This document shows positions 1 to 11,648 of a DNA stretch of 58,631 nucleotides, piece after piece (within the stretch, counting starts at the first letter, position 1; each line of letters begins with the position of its first letter). The stretch is from positions 669,620-728,250 of the forward strand of contig KB722752.1 of the NCBI GenBank assembly GCA_000349905.1, given 5' to 3'. The DNA is from Volvariella volvacea V23. Taxonomy: Eukaryota; Basidiomycota; Agaricomycetes; Agaricales; Pluteaceae. Below the pieces are notes generated by a model. It was given only the letters and a program-made list of their open reading frames with translations. It did no database searches and was not told the origin of the DNA. The translations under genes were made by a program, and so were the position numbers.

Positions 1-674
1 TGTCATCTGTCGTTGGGGGTGGGACCGTATTGATGCCCTTCTACTTAGTTATATTGTAGTGCAACAAGCCCGTGCTGTCCTAGTGAAGGAGTGCATGTCC
101 AGTACGAATCACTCTATACTTCTAACAAGCCCCGTGAGGACGTCCGGAAACTACACCGCCGTCGAGGCAGACGTTTGACCAATACAAGATGTGAGCATGG
201 GTACGTCATTTGCCGAGTCCTTCACTTACGTTCTGGACTCGGTCTTTTTGATGCAGCTCCCCCTCAGAGTTTGCTGACACCATATAGAGAAGATGATGTA
301 CTACAATTAGTTCTCATGTACGGTGTTGATAGGCAATGGTTCCACGTTTCCACAGTCCTTGGTTTACGCATAATCGATTGATCGCATATTGCCACAATAT
401 CTGACTCAAAAACAATAGTTGCCGTTGACGGAACTCGGGAGGTTCAAGGGCTCAATTGACTAATTTAGTATTGACGTGAATTCATCCTGGACATATCTCG
501 ATCATGTAGCAAACTTTTGGCTCTTCAAACATTAATAATGCCTCCATTCACTGGGTGGTCTTGTTTCAAGCCCAAATAGGATATTGCATGCAAAATGAAC
601 CTACCTCTTTCTACCTGATATATAGCCTATAGTGGGTGGTACTCATGGACTAACCCCCAACCTCCTACTCCGCT
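1..674. other. No gene assigned
   Basis: An open frame of 96 codons (91-381, +) exists but has no recognisable domain, splice sites or composition supporting a gene. Nothing else is seen before the first family gene at 675. Confidence 0.5.
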
Positions 675-1164
675 ATGACCACCCATTACTCCGCCTGTAA
701 CAATTCTAGGATTAGCAACACAGGTGGTAGCATGATCACCACCGTTGGATCCCATAACACAGTCAATGGAAATAATTACAGTGGAATGCGTGTTTCTGGC
801 GATTATCACAGCAGTAATTATCACGGACGTGGTACGTTTATTTGTTCATGGAATTGGCGACGTCAACTCATTGATATCAGCTGAGGATAGACGGATCTAC
901 AACAATGGGGGTAACAACCAAGTCAACATGGATAACAGCAAAGGGAGCATGTTCAATAGTTCGTACTCAGAAGCAATTCGCACCCCTTTCTGTATTGATG
1001 CGCTCCAAGCTCATGCGACAGGTAATGCCACATCCAACGATGTGAACATGGAGCTGTTAGAGCACGTAAGACAGCTCAATCAACAACTCGACGATGCGAA
1101 TGAAAAGATTGAGAGACTAAATGACATAATTGATGAGTACGAGAGGAGGTTTGGTAAAATATAG
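675..1164 (+). CDS. NGG-module protein 1 (Asn/Gly-rich motif plus coiled coil)
   Basis: Spliced model 675-831, 881-958, 1022-1164, 125 aa. Both introns have GT and AG ends, and the exon junctions are phase 1. Exon A (residues 1-52) is rich in Asn, Gly and Ser, with the core SRISNTGGSMITTVGSHNTV, then a Tyr/His-rich stretch. Exon B (26 codons) carries DRRIYNNGGNNQVNMDNSKG. Exon C encodes a coiled coil of about 35 residues (MELLEHVRQLNQQLDDANEK and on) and ends the protein. There is no signal peptide or catalytic motif. It shares its exon plan with the next gene and with the 40-52 kb minus-strand cluster. The A and B exons look like short imperfect beta-solenoid or amyloid-type repeats; that is inference. 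The start is the first ATG of exon A, as in the paralogues. Confidence 0.75.
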
Positions 1165-1575
1165 TAGCTGAGGCGTTTAAGCGTTGGGTGTTTTGGTGTT
1201 TGCCGGGCTCGACTGTGTAGTGGAGTTTTAATTCACATGTTCTTATTTTTCGGTGCACACCCATCATTCATTTGCTGTTAGTCCTTACCTTGACGTCTTG
1301 CGATACCAAATCTGCGATTTTGTGCCGAGTCGCTCTCCCCCAGTCATTGAAAGAATGCAAAACAGCTTTTGAGCTGAACTATCAAAGCTTACTACCAAGC
1401 TGGAAGGTGAACTCAAATGAAAAAACCTATCAAGAGTGCCATGGAATGATGAACACAGCGTGCCGCTCATTTTCACAGGTTGGAGAAAATTGGCTGTATA
1501 CACACCTTTCTACAGCAAATAAGAAGCGTATAAAATATAGAGGAGAGGCCCTTCAGGTCGCACAACTCACCCAAT

Positions 1576-2063
1576 ATGTGTTCCACTGGAAATTATTCCA
1601 CCTTCAACAACTCGATCATCGACAACGAGGGCAACAATGTGGTCCCTCATGCTAGCCTGCAAGCAATCGCTCACGGAAACGATTATCGAGGAATGCAGAT
1701 TCCTAATAGTTACCGCAGAGATAGCTATCACAGACATGGTAGGTCCAGACTACTCACAGTATGAGCAGCAAAAACTCATGGTTATCAGCTTGGGACAGAC
1801 GAATCATCAACAATGGTGGTACGAATCAGATCAATATGGACAATAGCAGGGGAAGTATGTACATAGGTGCGTAGCAATCTACTTGTACATATATGTTCAC
1901 CGACACTCCCCAAGGTCACAGTGTGAGGGAGAGGGACATGCATATGGAGTTGTTGGAACGAGTGAGAAACCTCAACCAAGAACTCGACGATGCCGATGTG
2001 GAAATCTCCAGACTGGTTAAAGTCAGAGAGTATGAGAGAAGGCATGGTAAGATGCGGTTATAA
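1576..2063 (+). CDS. NGG-module protein 2 (tandem paralogue of protein 1)
   Basis: Spliced model 1576-1738, 1789-1866, 1915-2063, 129 aa, with all junctions in phase 1. Exon A reads STFNNSIIDNEGNNVV and then GNDYRGMQIPNSYRRDSYH, matching the gene just upstream in layout. Exon B (26 codons) carries DRRIINNGGTNQINMDNSRG. Exon C gives a short coiled coil starting MELLERVRNLNQELDDADVE and ending in a basic tail. Its coiled coil and exon B are closest to NGG protein 1, 410 bases upstream in the same orientation, so the two look like a tandem duplication. Function is unknown; Asn/Gly-motif-mediated assembly is inferred. Confidence 0.72.
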
Positions 2064-3900
2064 CAAAGGACATATCGTTGGGATTGTGCTAGAACATTTG
2101 CATATATATATCCGTCTTTGAAGGCACTTACCAATACTTAGGTATCTGTAATTAGTCGCATCCTATGATTTCATCAATGTCACTGTGCCTGTACTTGCGC
2201 ACGATGCATTCTTGCAGGACTTGTTGATCTGATGGCCCAGTAGTCGGGTGAGGATGAGGGCGATGTTAGACATACCAGTGGTGGTCAAGGAGCAAAGAGA
2301 AGAGAGGAAACTGGCCACGTGGTACCCACGCGGCATCGGGACGCATTGATCTCCCTTGTCTTCCAGGTTGAAAGTCCAGAGAACATATTGTCTTGCACGT
2401 TGCATACTTCAAACGTTACATTTTTTCGTGATAGTAAGTTCCCTGATATTAGTCTCCATGAAAGAATTAAACATAGTATAGCCAGCTGTCTGATCGAACA
2501 TAAACCACTGCACTGGCCCTCGATCTTAGGCTGTTGTCCTATTGAATGTCCCATACAGCCTTGCGATTTTCAAATTGCCGAAATACTAGGAAAATAGCCA
2601 GCAGCGCAGTATCATGGCAGTTAAGTCCATCTGATACAGACACTTGCATGTTGCACACCTGGTACAGCATCAAGGCCACTGTGAATTGATCCCAGTGGAT
2701 TTTCGTGATGCACTTCGTCTGGTACATTTGAGGGATCGCCAAGGAGCATAATCGCGGGAAAGTTGGGAAGCAGTACTAGTAAATTCACGTTGGACATTGA
2801 GTTGATCTATGCCACAATAGTGGACGCGTACCCGATTTAATTTCATATGAAAATTTAGGGTAGGAAATGAGTTGCACACAACACGCTTCCCCTCCTCTTT
2901 CTCTATAATATTTCTACTAGTATTATCATCCAACTGTCTGTAGTCTAAATAGTCATATGCAACTCTGGTTGAGGTGAGGAGTCATCCTGTGTGTCCTGTC
3001 TGGATAGACGCCACGGCCAATCTCAGTTCCAGGGAGTGGTGATGGTGGTGGTGGTGGTGGTGTTCAAATTGTGCTAATTTGAATTCTTATTGGATTTCTG
3101 ATATGTGCACCGTGCCCGCATGTCTTGCCACCAGCGCATGTGCAAGCTTAGGAACTATCCAAATGTTCTTTGTAGAAGAATCTACCACCCTTTCTCCATC
3201 AAAGAGGGAATCTGTTAACCTGGTGCGTGTTTGGTCACACCCATACTAGCCACGGACCCCGCACAAAAAAAAGAAATTCCCGAAAGTACAGCAGCACCTC
3301 GCGTTTCATGAACATATTCACTCCTCGCGGTACTTCTGCACTTTCTGATGCGCTAACTCCGCATAACAAAAGATAGCTCAACGTTGCCAACCTATGTGCT
3401 CTCATGCTTCAATTTAACTTAACATTTAGATTGCTGCTTTTGTGAACGAAGAGCTCTGGCAGTGTTGAATGGCAACGCTACTAAGGTCTATCCACACTAA
3501 AAGGCCCTTACCTTTACGAATTCACGGAATTCTACGCAACATTATCGTACAGCATTAATGTACGGATTGTTACTCATGCCATAATTCATAATCTATCCCC
3601 TCATCTCTGTTGACGGTGACCAGGGCTGATACTCCTGATGCTCAACGATTGACTCTAAATTTTAACACGCCGTTGGGCATCCGGTGTATCTTACGTCATG
3701 CTCTAATATTCTATAAAAGACTCAGAGAGCCTAAATTTCTTCCTCGGCCTCATTCATATAACCACACTCTTCCATCAACTACTACGCACCGGAAATCTCA
3801 AAAGCCTTGATTACCATGAACGAAGGTTCGTACAATTTGTCATAATCTCACTTTGAGATGCTATTGACGTCGAAACACGGTAGAAGGAACTATAAACGAG
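2064..3900. other. Unassigned stretch with a GGT microsatellite
   Basis: No gene could be built. Minus-strand frames between 2160 and 2930 include a hydrophobic run (SNIALILTRLLGHQINK) that might be a decayed membrane gene, but no consistent exon chain was found. A short (GGT)n microsatellite lies at about 3043-3062. Confidence 0.4.
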
Positions 3901-4058
3901 CGCAGCTTGTCAAGCTATGATGCTGCAGCGACTACTACGGCGACTCCAATACGTGAGTGACGACGCCGAACATGCAAGGGCTCTGTACTAACCTCCCTAA
4001 AAGCCACTTACTCTGAACCCAATCGTGAGTAATGCCTCTACCCACGTTGCTTATCTAG

Positions 4059-4805
4059 CGCCCAAGGTCGCGATACTTCTCCAGAGGGATATACTGACGA
4101 GGAAAGGTGCGAACGCACCCGTTGCTCTTCAAAAGGATCGTCAGCGCATAGTAGCCAAAGCCGGGGGTCTCAGGGCAGTCAATATGGTATGTCCTATCGT
4201 TGTACCGCTTACCGCATTTGCTGAAGTACCCTAGGCCAGCATGTCTTTAATAATAGCGGAGGGAACAATCAATTAAACAGCAGTGGAGGTAGTGGCACAA
4301 TATTCACGGGTGGGTGATGCACTTTTGGCACCGATCGTAACTGAAAACGTATTTGTGCTTTCATGATAGGTGGTACTAACCGGGGAGACCGTGGACACCA
4401 TGGTGAGAGAAAAAGAAATTCACGGAATCGATCAGGTTTGCGTTGCATACATTTCTGGGTATCATAAATTGAGGCCGTTTTGTAGGATACAGCCCTGGTT
4501 ACAAGGTTATAAGTGATAAATGTTAGTACTGTTCCTACTAGCATCGAGGGCTTTTGTCTGATAAACGGATTCAAGGGAGTACACAAAGCTTTCGGCCTTC
4601 GACCAGAATTCTTGAAGATAATCAACCGTTTCAGCAATCCCCGCGCCAATCAATAGATGGCGCTGTCCTCTTTGCATTGCTAGAAGAACTCAGACAACGC
4701 CAAAAGGACGCTCAGAAAGAAATGCGAAAACTCAGGGAAGAGAATAAGCGCCTCAAAGAGCGCCTAGCAGAGCGCGACTTGCAGAGCATGGATTGTAGTA
4801 ACTAA
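4059..4805 (+). CDS. NGG-module protein 3, 5' end unresolved
   Basis: Exons 4059-4186, 4235-4309, 4370-4402 and 4576-4805 join in one frame; the first coding exon was not found. The first exon shown is Ser/Arg-rich (SSAHSSQSRGSQGSQYG). The second is a B-type module, QHVFNNSGGNNQLNSSGGSG. The third is an extra 33-base symmetric exon (GTNRGDRGHH). The last gives a strongly charged coiled coil (LLEELRQRQKDAQKEMRKLR and on) before the stop. All internal junctions are phase 1, as in the other family members. No A-type exon was seen, so the N-terminus may differ or lie in an unrecognised upstream exon. Confidence 0.55.
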
Positions 4806-5122
4806 TCAGGACACTGACTGGCGGTGCTGGTAGCACTAATACTTTCCATTTAAATGTAATTGCACAAAAGCACACGCACTACCAGCTGTTCCGCGTGTTA
4901 ACTGTTGTTGAGGACTGCTGCGGCTTCAAGCCAGACAGATATACGGTATTCTGATCAAAATCCGTCTAGGTTCTTATTTTCCTTCTGAGAAGTAGACACA
5001 GTGAGAGTTAAAGAGAGGATTCAATAACGTTTCCTGAGAATATTGTGACATCTATTTCATTTATACGCACTATGAGACCGCCACCAAGGCCAGGGTCAAT
5101 GTGAGAGGACCAAAGCAACACG

Positions 5123-6746
5123 CTAGCTTGAAGCTAGCCATGGATCATCCATCAATTGTGAGGCTGATGATCTGTTTCTAGGATCAAGCCTGAGACACCT
5201 TCGAAGGAACATTACGAGCGCGCCCTTATCTTCCACATCTGGAATGCTGTTCGAGATTCGCTCATTGAGAGTATTGCCTTTCGCTGGAAATTTGATCCAC
5301 CATGTAAAAAAATCGTGGTCAAGGCAAAGTGCCGCTAGTATCAAAATAATTGGCGAACCGTCAGCATCCATAAATCCCTCTTCCATCGTAAGCGCTCCTT
5401 TGGTCTCCTCGTAGAAGGGTTGTTCGCCTATTAAGCTTTGCATAAGGCTTAAATGGTATTTTGGCTCATGAGCCAGTTCGTTTGCAGAGCGTGAATCGAG
5501 GAAACGAAACAGGGATTCACCCGCCAGAAGTTCGAATATCTACGTTTTCCGTAATGAAACGAGGTAATGCTTGTGAAAAACAACTAGAGGAGATACTCAC
5601 AGTACATCCGAATGCCCAGATGTCAATGGCTGTGGTAAAAGCAAAACCCATAATCAACTCGGGTGCCTTGAGAGCGGGAGAGCCCACGTTGCGCGGCGAG
5701 CGCAAAATAAGGTCATTCCAGCTAGCTATACGGTAGTATAGTCAAATTCCTCGTAGTTACTGGTAATCCTCAAGTGTGGGCGGCGACTTACCATGACTGA
5801 GATCGGCCAGGACGATGTCAAGGTCATCGGGTCTGTCAGCGTGGGGTATCCAAAGCGGAGCAGAACGTCCATTATGTCCAGCATCGGGCTCCTTTTTTAG
5901 TAGAGTTTCGATGATATCATCTATTTGTGGACCGAGATTAAAGTCGCGCAAGAGGTTCTCGGGCTTGACGTCTGCCGGGAAATGAATATATGAGATGCCT
6001 CAGCGTACATGTGCTTAGTTGAATCGAATACCGGAGTGAATGATGCCGCACTGGCTATGAAGGTAGTCGAGAGCCAGGAGGGTATGTCTCGCGATCTGCT
6101 TGACGAATGCTGGTGTCAATCGCCCGTTTGGTTCGCCGTTCATATAATCTTTCATGTGCTGTCCATATAAAGGCGAGACAATGACTAGATGTTGCGAATT
6201 GTTGAAATAAAAGGCACCAAGGCACCCAGATACGCGATACCAGCCAGGATGTGAGGGACCATCCAAGCCCTGTTCTTCGTATGAAGGTGTTTGAGGTCGA
6301 TGTTCAGGCTCTTTACCCATCTGTGTGCGGAGGAGCATCTGTAATTCGCTGCTGTTGACTGATTCATGTTCCCGTGTGGCAGACCTGTTTAATATCTTGA
6401 GGGCAACATACTTGGGAACACTGCAAAACGAAGGAGTCAGATCAGCTTGGTTGAAATGCGGAATCTGAAAAGCTTTATATTACGCTTCGTCGGAACAGTT
6501 ACGCCCCAGCCAGACAGTCGAGTTGACACCCCAGCCAAGCTTTCTCACAGCTTCATACCTCTCGCTTCCGTCATCTCCGATTATTGTGCCAGCACTGACG
6601 GGGTAGTATCCGTGCTTATCCTGGCCCAACACCTCTTCGTCAAACTTGGCCATTCTCGTTGCTGCAGTTGTGGAAACGGTTCGTATGGAAAACATATGCA
6701 GTAACAGTGGGGGTCTCATAAACTTGGGTCGCAATCTAAAGGTCAT
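5123..6746 (-). CDS. SRPK-like serine/threonine protein kinase
   Basis: Five exons: 6746-6484, 6420-6032, 5971-5792, 5725-5601, 5539-5123; 457 aa. It phosphorylates Ser/Thr residues; the closest architecture I recognise is the SR-protein kinase (CMGC) group. Landmarks in order: glycine loop GWGVNSTVWLG, ATP-binding lysine in KYVALKILN, catalytic loop IIHSDVKPENLL, metal-binding motif LADLSHASW, APE motif KAPELIMG and DIWAFGC. The catalytic loop is split by an intron; the unspliced frame reads HSGIR and looks dead, but splicing restores HSDVKPEN. The DFG position reads D-L-S instead of D-L-G, which may lower activity. The N-terminus (about 40 residues before the FDEEVLGQDKHGYYPV segment) may be mitochondrial or simply a long start choice. 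Substrate unknown. Confidence 0.88.
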
Positions 6747-7187
6747 CGGGCAACAGTAATGTAAACTGAGGGCACGTGTTGTATTCTGCCGCTCTCGGAA
6801 CTTTCCGTGCGTCCTCGGATCTCTCCACCAGCAAGATTACTCCTATGGACCCTCTTTGGCATTGCAAAGTGCTAGATGTCAAAGCGCTCCTGAGGGTAAG
6901 ATCATGGGGTACGTCCTGATTTAGCGAGGTGTGAGGGCTTACCATCCGATATGCCATTGCCAGTTCCAACAATCTTCCGGAACCATAAAGTCGGGTCATG
7001 ACCTGTGATATATTTATTGGGTCAAGCATCTAACAAATTACGAAAAATCCCCTTGGGCTCACTGATATCGTTGTTACTATCACCATGTTTCGCGCTGCAA
7101 AGCTTATTGGTGGCTTTAAACCCCCCTCTGGAGCTTGGGCAATCTGTGGGTAATTTCTGTTGCTTCTGATCGTAGTCCATAACTGAG

Positions 7188-7653
7188 ATGTCATCCTGGC
7201 AAGCTTCTGAAAAGCTCAAAGTTAACGTGAATCCCGAGTGGTACAAAAAGGATCTAACAAAACGCGCCCAGCTCCTCGGAAAAATCAGCGAAGCGCAGTG
7301 GGAAAAACGTGGCCTTCATAACACGAAGGTCACTCAGCTGAATATTACTGGGTATAACCTCGATCTACGTTATCATATAGCCCCTAACAATTATTAGTGC
7401 TGGTTTGCACCGGAGTGATGACCCCAACGACCACTTCACGGGTCGTGGATTTGATGACGATGGTCATGCCGTTTGGTTCTTGGACACGCAGGAAGGGTAC
7501 TATACTAACGGCATCCACTTCTACCCAGAGGAATTGCCCGGTGATCTCGAACCAGATCGCTTTGTCGAGGTTGCTTCCGATGATCCAGATCTTATTGCGT
7601 GGTGCGAGGCCAATGGTCGTGATATCAAGACAGGGAAAAAGATTTCGGATTGA
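7188..7653 (+). CDS. Small protein of unknown function
   Basis: Two exons, 7188-7351 and 7398-7653, 139 aa. The 46-base intron has a CTAAC branch site 9-14 bases before its AG. The N-terminal half (WQASEKLKVNVNPEWYKKDL) is helical and charged. The C-terminal half (DHFTGRGFDDDGHAVWFLDT, then a segment rich in Asp, Glu and Pro) looks like a compact acidic domain. No signal peptide, membrane segment or known motif was recognised. The clean splice and codon-like composition support a real gene; its function is not known to me. The kinase gene upstream is divergent. Confidence 0.6.
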
Positions 7654-8032
7654 TCAGGGTCAGTTCATTGCTGTGGATCTCGTTTTTTAGGATCTGGATA
7701 GCCTTCGCGTTCGTTCTGTCAGTAGTAATAATAGTGTCATGATAGTGCCAAGATTGTTTTCAACGATTGACTACCCCTCGCGAAGCATCGGTGCATGTGA
7801 CTCTCGGGTGTCAGAATCCAGAAACTTAGAGGCAAACCTTAACAATGCATCTCATCACGGAGCTGAAGAATGGCAGCCCTTTCCATTTCTTCTATCTGTA
7901 AGCCATCCTCGTAGATTCGAGTGCTTTACATTCGAGCACTTGAAGGGAAAGAGGATACGCTCAATGAACCCGTCGTTCCTCCGATTCAACCCCCTACTAA
8001 GTGATCAGGTAGCTCATGTGCGATTGTGACCC

Positions 8033-8300
8033 ATGGAAGGAAGCCGCACCACTAAGTTTAAGCACAATCCTCGCAGTTCTTCATCAACGACCCTCACTCC
8101 AAGGACACCTGATCGTAAGTATCCGCTGTACATTGACCTCATCCCGTGTATGTGTTGCCTCATCACACTTTCAGCATTTGAATGCGCGGAGTCTTCATCA
8201 GATGTACAGGAGGGCTTGTAAACAAAAAGGGATGCTTCCTTATCGGTTCACTTCACAGGACGCGGACTTGCTGCCACCGCCCAACATCATACATGATTGA
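8033..8300 (+). CDS. Possible short gene or 5' exons of the coiled-coil gene downstream
   Basis: Exons 8033-8114, 8175-8203 and 8259-8300 join in frame to 50 aa ending DADLLPPPNIIHD. The first intron (GTAAGT...TTTCAG) is convincing; the second (GTACAG...TTCACAG) is weaker. The product is basic and Ser/Thr-rich at the start and Pro-rich at the end. It could be a small disordered protein or the beginning of the gene at 8644-9432, but no splice joining them was found. Confidence 0.3.
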
Positions 8301-8390
8301 CCTGAGTTTTTTGAGTCGTACTTGTAGCAAAAATTAAAGGCTCCATAAATATAACCTGCGTGACATCACACCACGAGGACTTACGAGATG

Positions 8391-8558
8391 AAGGTGTGGA
8401 GAACCGAATAAAAGCACCGCTTTCTTGCTCCACTTCCGCACACCAGGCGCAGAACGTTCAACGATGATGCCGCAGAGCTCTTCTCGTGCAATATCCAGCG
8501 GCTCTGGTACTACGTGGTGCGTTGTGAAGCCTGTATGCGAGCGCTTACGTTTATCCAC
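8391..8558 (-). CDS. Possible first exon of an unresolved minus-strand gene
   Basis: From ATG at 8558 a frame of about 56 codons (MDKRKRSHTGFTTHHVVPEP and on) runs into a perfect donor, GTAAGT, just below 8391. The composition is protein-like, but no downstream exon was identified. It may be a chance open frame opposite the gene at 8644-9432. Confidence 0.22.
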
Positions 8559-8643
8559 ATTTTCGTTGCGTATCTAGTAATCCTCAAGGCTTGGTATACA
8601 TCGTCTCTTCTTGTCGTAAAGGGGCCTGACTGACGGATATTAG

Positions 8644-9432
8644 AGTCCAGAACTAGACGCGATCCTAAAGTCAGTGCTATCTGACCTTTCCGTCACTCTC
8701 CAAGACAGGTTTTCTAACAACCTTGTAAGGTCGATGAATGCCCAAATCCTGCAAGTCAAAGAAGATGCAAGGGAATGTAAGTAGCGAACTATTGAATGTG
8801 AAAGGCATAAAGGTGCTGAAATTGCCCAAGTACGAGCTGAAATCAGCCAAGCCAACGATCGACTAGCAGAGGCCGAACGTAGAATGGAGCAGGCGCTTGA
8901 GAGGGCTCATACCGCAGATCAAGAACGCATGGAGGCAGTTGAAGCGAAGGCCCATGCAGAAGCTGCGTTGACGGTATCACAAGGTCGACTCGAGCAACAA
9001 ACACAAAGGGCTCAAGAGGCAGAGGAGAGAGTACGGGAACGAGACGCAACCATTGAGGAGTTGAATGCAGAGATTAATCGATTGAGGGACCGAACCACAG
9101 CTTATGGCGATGGAGTGCATAAAGGCGCCGGGTGGTGGTTGGAGCTTGGAGCGGGGATTATGCTCTTCATCGGTGGGCCTGGTTTCTTTTGCACGATGGC
9201 AGTTACTGTGCCATACGGTGGAGGGATATCCATCATCATTGGTGGTAGTGGGTTGGTGTGCATGTTGGATGCATTACTGACGCCATCAACGAAGAGGTTC
9301 ATCAGGCGTGTTATCAAGTGGATCATCGGCGGAATTTCCGTCACACATTGCCTCGAGATCCTCACTTCTATCCTTCGCGGCGGTCGAGTCGATGTGTACC
9401 AGCCTGAAACATATATGTTGAGGTCGTTGTAA
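8644..9432 (+). CDS. Coiled-coil protein with C-terminal membrane helices; in-frame TAG or short intron near 8782
   Basis: The frame opens after an acceptor (ATATTAG) at 8643 and reads SPELDAILKSVLSDLSVTLQ, then a long Ala/Glu/Gln-rich coiled coil to about 9100. Two hydrophobic segments follow (GIMLFIGGPGFFCTMAVTVP and GGISIIIGGSGLVCMLDALL) and a shorter one near VIKWIIGG. An in-frame TAG at 8782-8784 interrupts the coiled coil. It can be removed by a 54-base intron (8777-8830, GTAAGT...CCAAG) that keeps frame, but the sequence inside that intron also reads as good coiled coil, so the TAG may be a CAG-to-TAG mutation. If neither holds, translation could start at ATG 8884 (182 aa). Function unknown; likely an oligomeric membrane-anchored protein. 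Confidence 0.6.
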
Positions 9433-9605
9433 TTCTGCCACATTCTTCGCCGGTAATGAATGTATTTACTTGTATCCCTGGGACATGGCGTGCTATGTGA
9501 ATGTGTATCCTGTACCAATATTACATACTTAAGTGATCGATACCTGCGTTCGTACGTGGAAAGTCTGATCGCTGCATAACTCATACCATCCAAGTCCATA
9601 AAAAA

Positions 9606-10878
9606 TTACGGAGATCTACGTAGCTTCGCAACCCCACTCTTCATTTTAACCCCTATCTTACGGAAAAAGTCGAAGAATCTACCCCACCACCCTTTTCGTG
9701 CTCGAGGTGTGGCAGGCGAACTCCTCAGAAGGCCACCCGATTCCAAATCTACGGTCGACATATTTGGCTGTGATACTATCGGTCGCTCGTGAAGTGGTGA
9801 GCGCTCAGTCTCCTTTGCAGGATCAATTGTTGCCTCAAATTCGTCTTCTGAGGCCGCTTCGGAGCTTAGCCCGGCATCGAATACCTTTTCGTTCTGTTTC
9901 TGAGTTTGAGGCGCAGGCGGTTCAGGAAGGCGACGCGGTGGACTCGCACGCTCTTGTGGTTTCAAAGTCTCGAGGGCTATCTCACCGCCTGACTCAGCGC
10001 AGTCATCAGAATCACGGCCACTATAACTTTCATAATAGAGAGAAAAGGGTTGGAGACCTACCGCTGTTGGTCTGGTTACTACGACTTCCAATGGGGCTAC
10101 TCGATGCGGAGGAACTCTCGCTCAATTCCTCTTTAAACAAGCTACCTCCTCTCAAAGCTGAAGGACGAGCACCACTCGCCGGCGCGGGTGGTGGTGATGG
10201 TGACTCCTTACGTTGCTGGACGTTAAGGCCCTTCATACCGATACTATCCCTGTGACTAGGACTTCCATATGTGGCCTTCGATTGCCGTCCGAGGTTACTT
10301 GCGACGTTTGAATGAGTTCGATCTCGACGAGATTGTGACGATGAGTAGCGCTCAAAATCGCTATCGTGATCCCCGTTGAATGGGTTTGAGTATTCTTTGC
10401 GGTTGTCGACGACACGACTTGCACGGTTGGGCTGCGCACCATTTTGTCTGGCGGCCAATGGCGCTGATACGTTTGACTTGCCGATCTCGCGCATGGCAAT
10501 TGGTTGATCTACAGTCGCTAGGTGGAGTCACTCCACCATGCAGCGTGTTGAGTTAGTGATAAGTACTTACCTTTTCTGGGTTTCAATGGTTGAATCTTGG
10601 CACTCATGCGACCGTCGGCGTTGTCGCTATATGGTTCTTCATATTGAAAACATTAGATGAGAATCAAAAAGCTTTGTCCAAATTATAGCTGTAATCCGCT
10701 CACCATTGCTCTCTAGTGCGTTCAGAGGTACACGGAGACTGTCAGTACTACCATTATAACGGCGAGAGAAGTCTGGTCGAGTTGGAGTCTTGTATCGCCC
10801 ATTAACAGTGCTCATGTTTGCTTTCGTCGTCGTATTTCCCGTACTCTTGAAGCGCGGTGAGTCTGCTGTGGAAAGCAT
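9606..10878 (-). CDS. Ser/Pro-rich disordered protein with a C-terminal aromatic amphipathic helix
   Basis: Four exons: 10878-10704, 10636-10571, 10508-10062, 9988-9606; 356 aa. Introns have GT/AG ends and usable branch sites (CTAAT, CTGAT). Most of the protein is low-complexity: many Ser, Asn, Arg and Pro with SP and RS dipeptides, suggesting heavy phosphorylation. The last 30 residues (KGWWGRFFDFFRKIGVKMKS, then a basic end) form a likely amphipathic helix able to touch membranes. No catalytic domain. The start is the first ATG of exon 1; a second in-frame ATG follows at about residue 22. Function not recognised. Confidence 0.65.
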
Positions 10879-11648
10879 CGTGTATGGAAAGGGGAATGGG
10901 GGTACGTTGTCAAGTCGCGGTTAGGGTGCGACATGAAGCGACAGACCATATGTATAAGGCAAGGTAAATGGGCATCAATCAGCGGCAGGCTACCACGATG
11001 CACTGCGTAACTGCAGGTTGTGGAGGGCATATCAAGTGCATACCCGATCTACCCGTTGCGGGCGGTGTAATCGGGTCTTGGGTACCCTCACTCTCAGGGT
11101 ACGGAGATAATAGCTGGATTATGGGCACGAGAGCTTTATCAGCAGGTCACGCATATCCCCTTCCTACACCCAACGGTAGCTTCCATTGAAAACGACAACG
11201 CGACGCAACCGCTTTCGATGGCCACTCAAACCGTTATGCTTTCCCACGTTGGAGCTTCCAATTGTCGGCCCGCTCAGAGGCAGTGCGTTCCATCATGTCA
11301 TCTTAAGCCTGTAGGGATGCGTCCTCCATCAAACGCGTCTATATATGGGTCGGGTTTGATCTCGCGCGAATGGTGTCTCAAGTGTTGCTGCCTGCATTCT
11401 CAACGTCCCATCTGATAAAACCCCTCGGACCTAAGTCTTTGAATTGCACTGTAACGCGCACGTAGCGTCAGCTTCCTAGGGCATGTTTCGATCGGATGCA
11501 TGATTGCATTGCAACCCAAACCCCGAAACCACCTGTAAAACCTTTGTACAGCCCCTAATAAAACGATTTGGCCATAAGAGTTCTTATGCCGGGTATGACA
11601 TTTAGAATCACTCCCATCGACGTCAACGACTTAGATTTACCTTTCTTG

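Noticed and set aside
6015..6338. Kinase seemed to lack the catalytic Asp (frame reads HSGIR), suggesting a pseudokinase.
   Set aside because: An intron (GTATTC...CGGCAG, 6031-5972) splits the motif; splicing gives HSDVKPEN.
9102..9599. 165-codon minus-strand frame.
   Set aside because: Antisense shadow of the coiled-coil/membrane gene; no splice or domain support.
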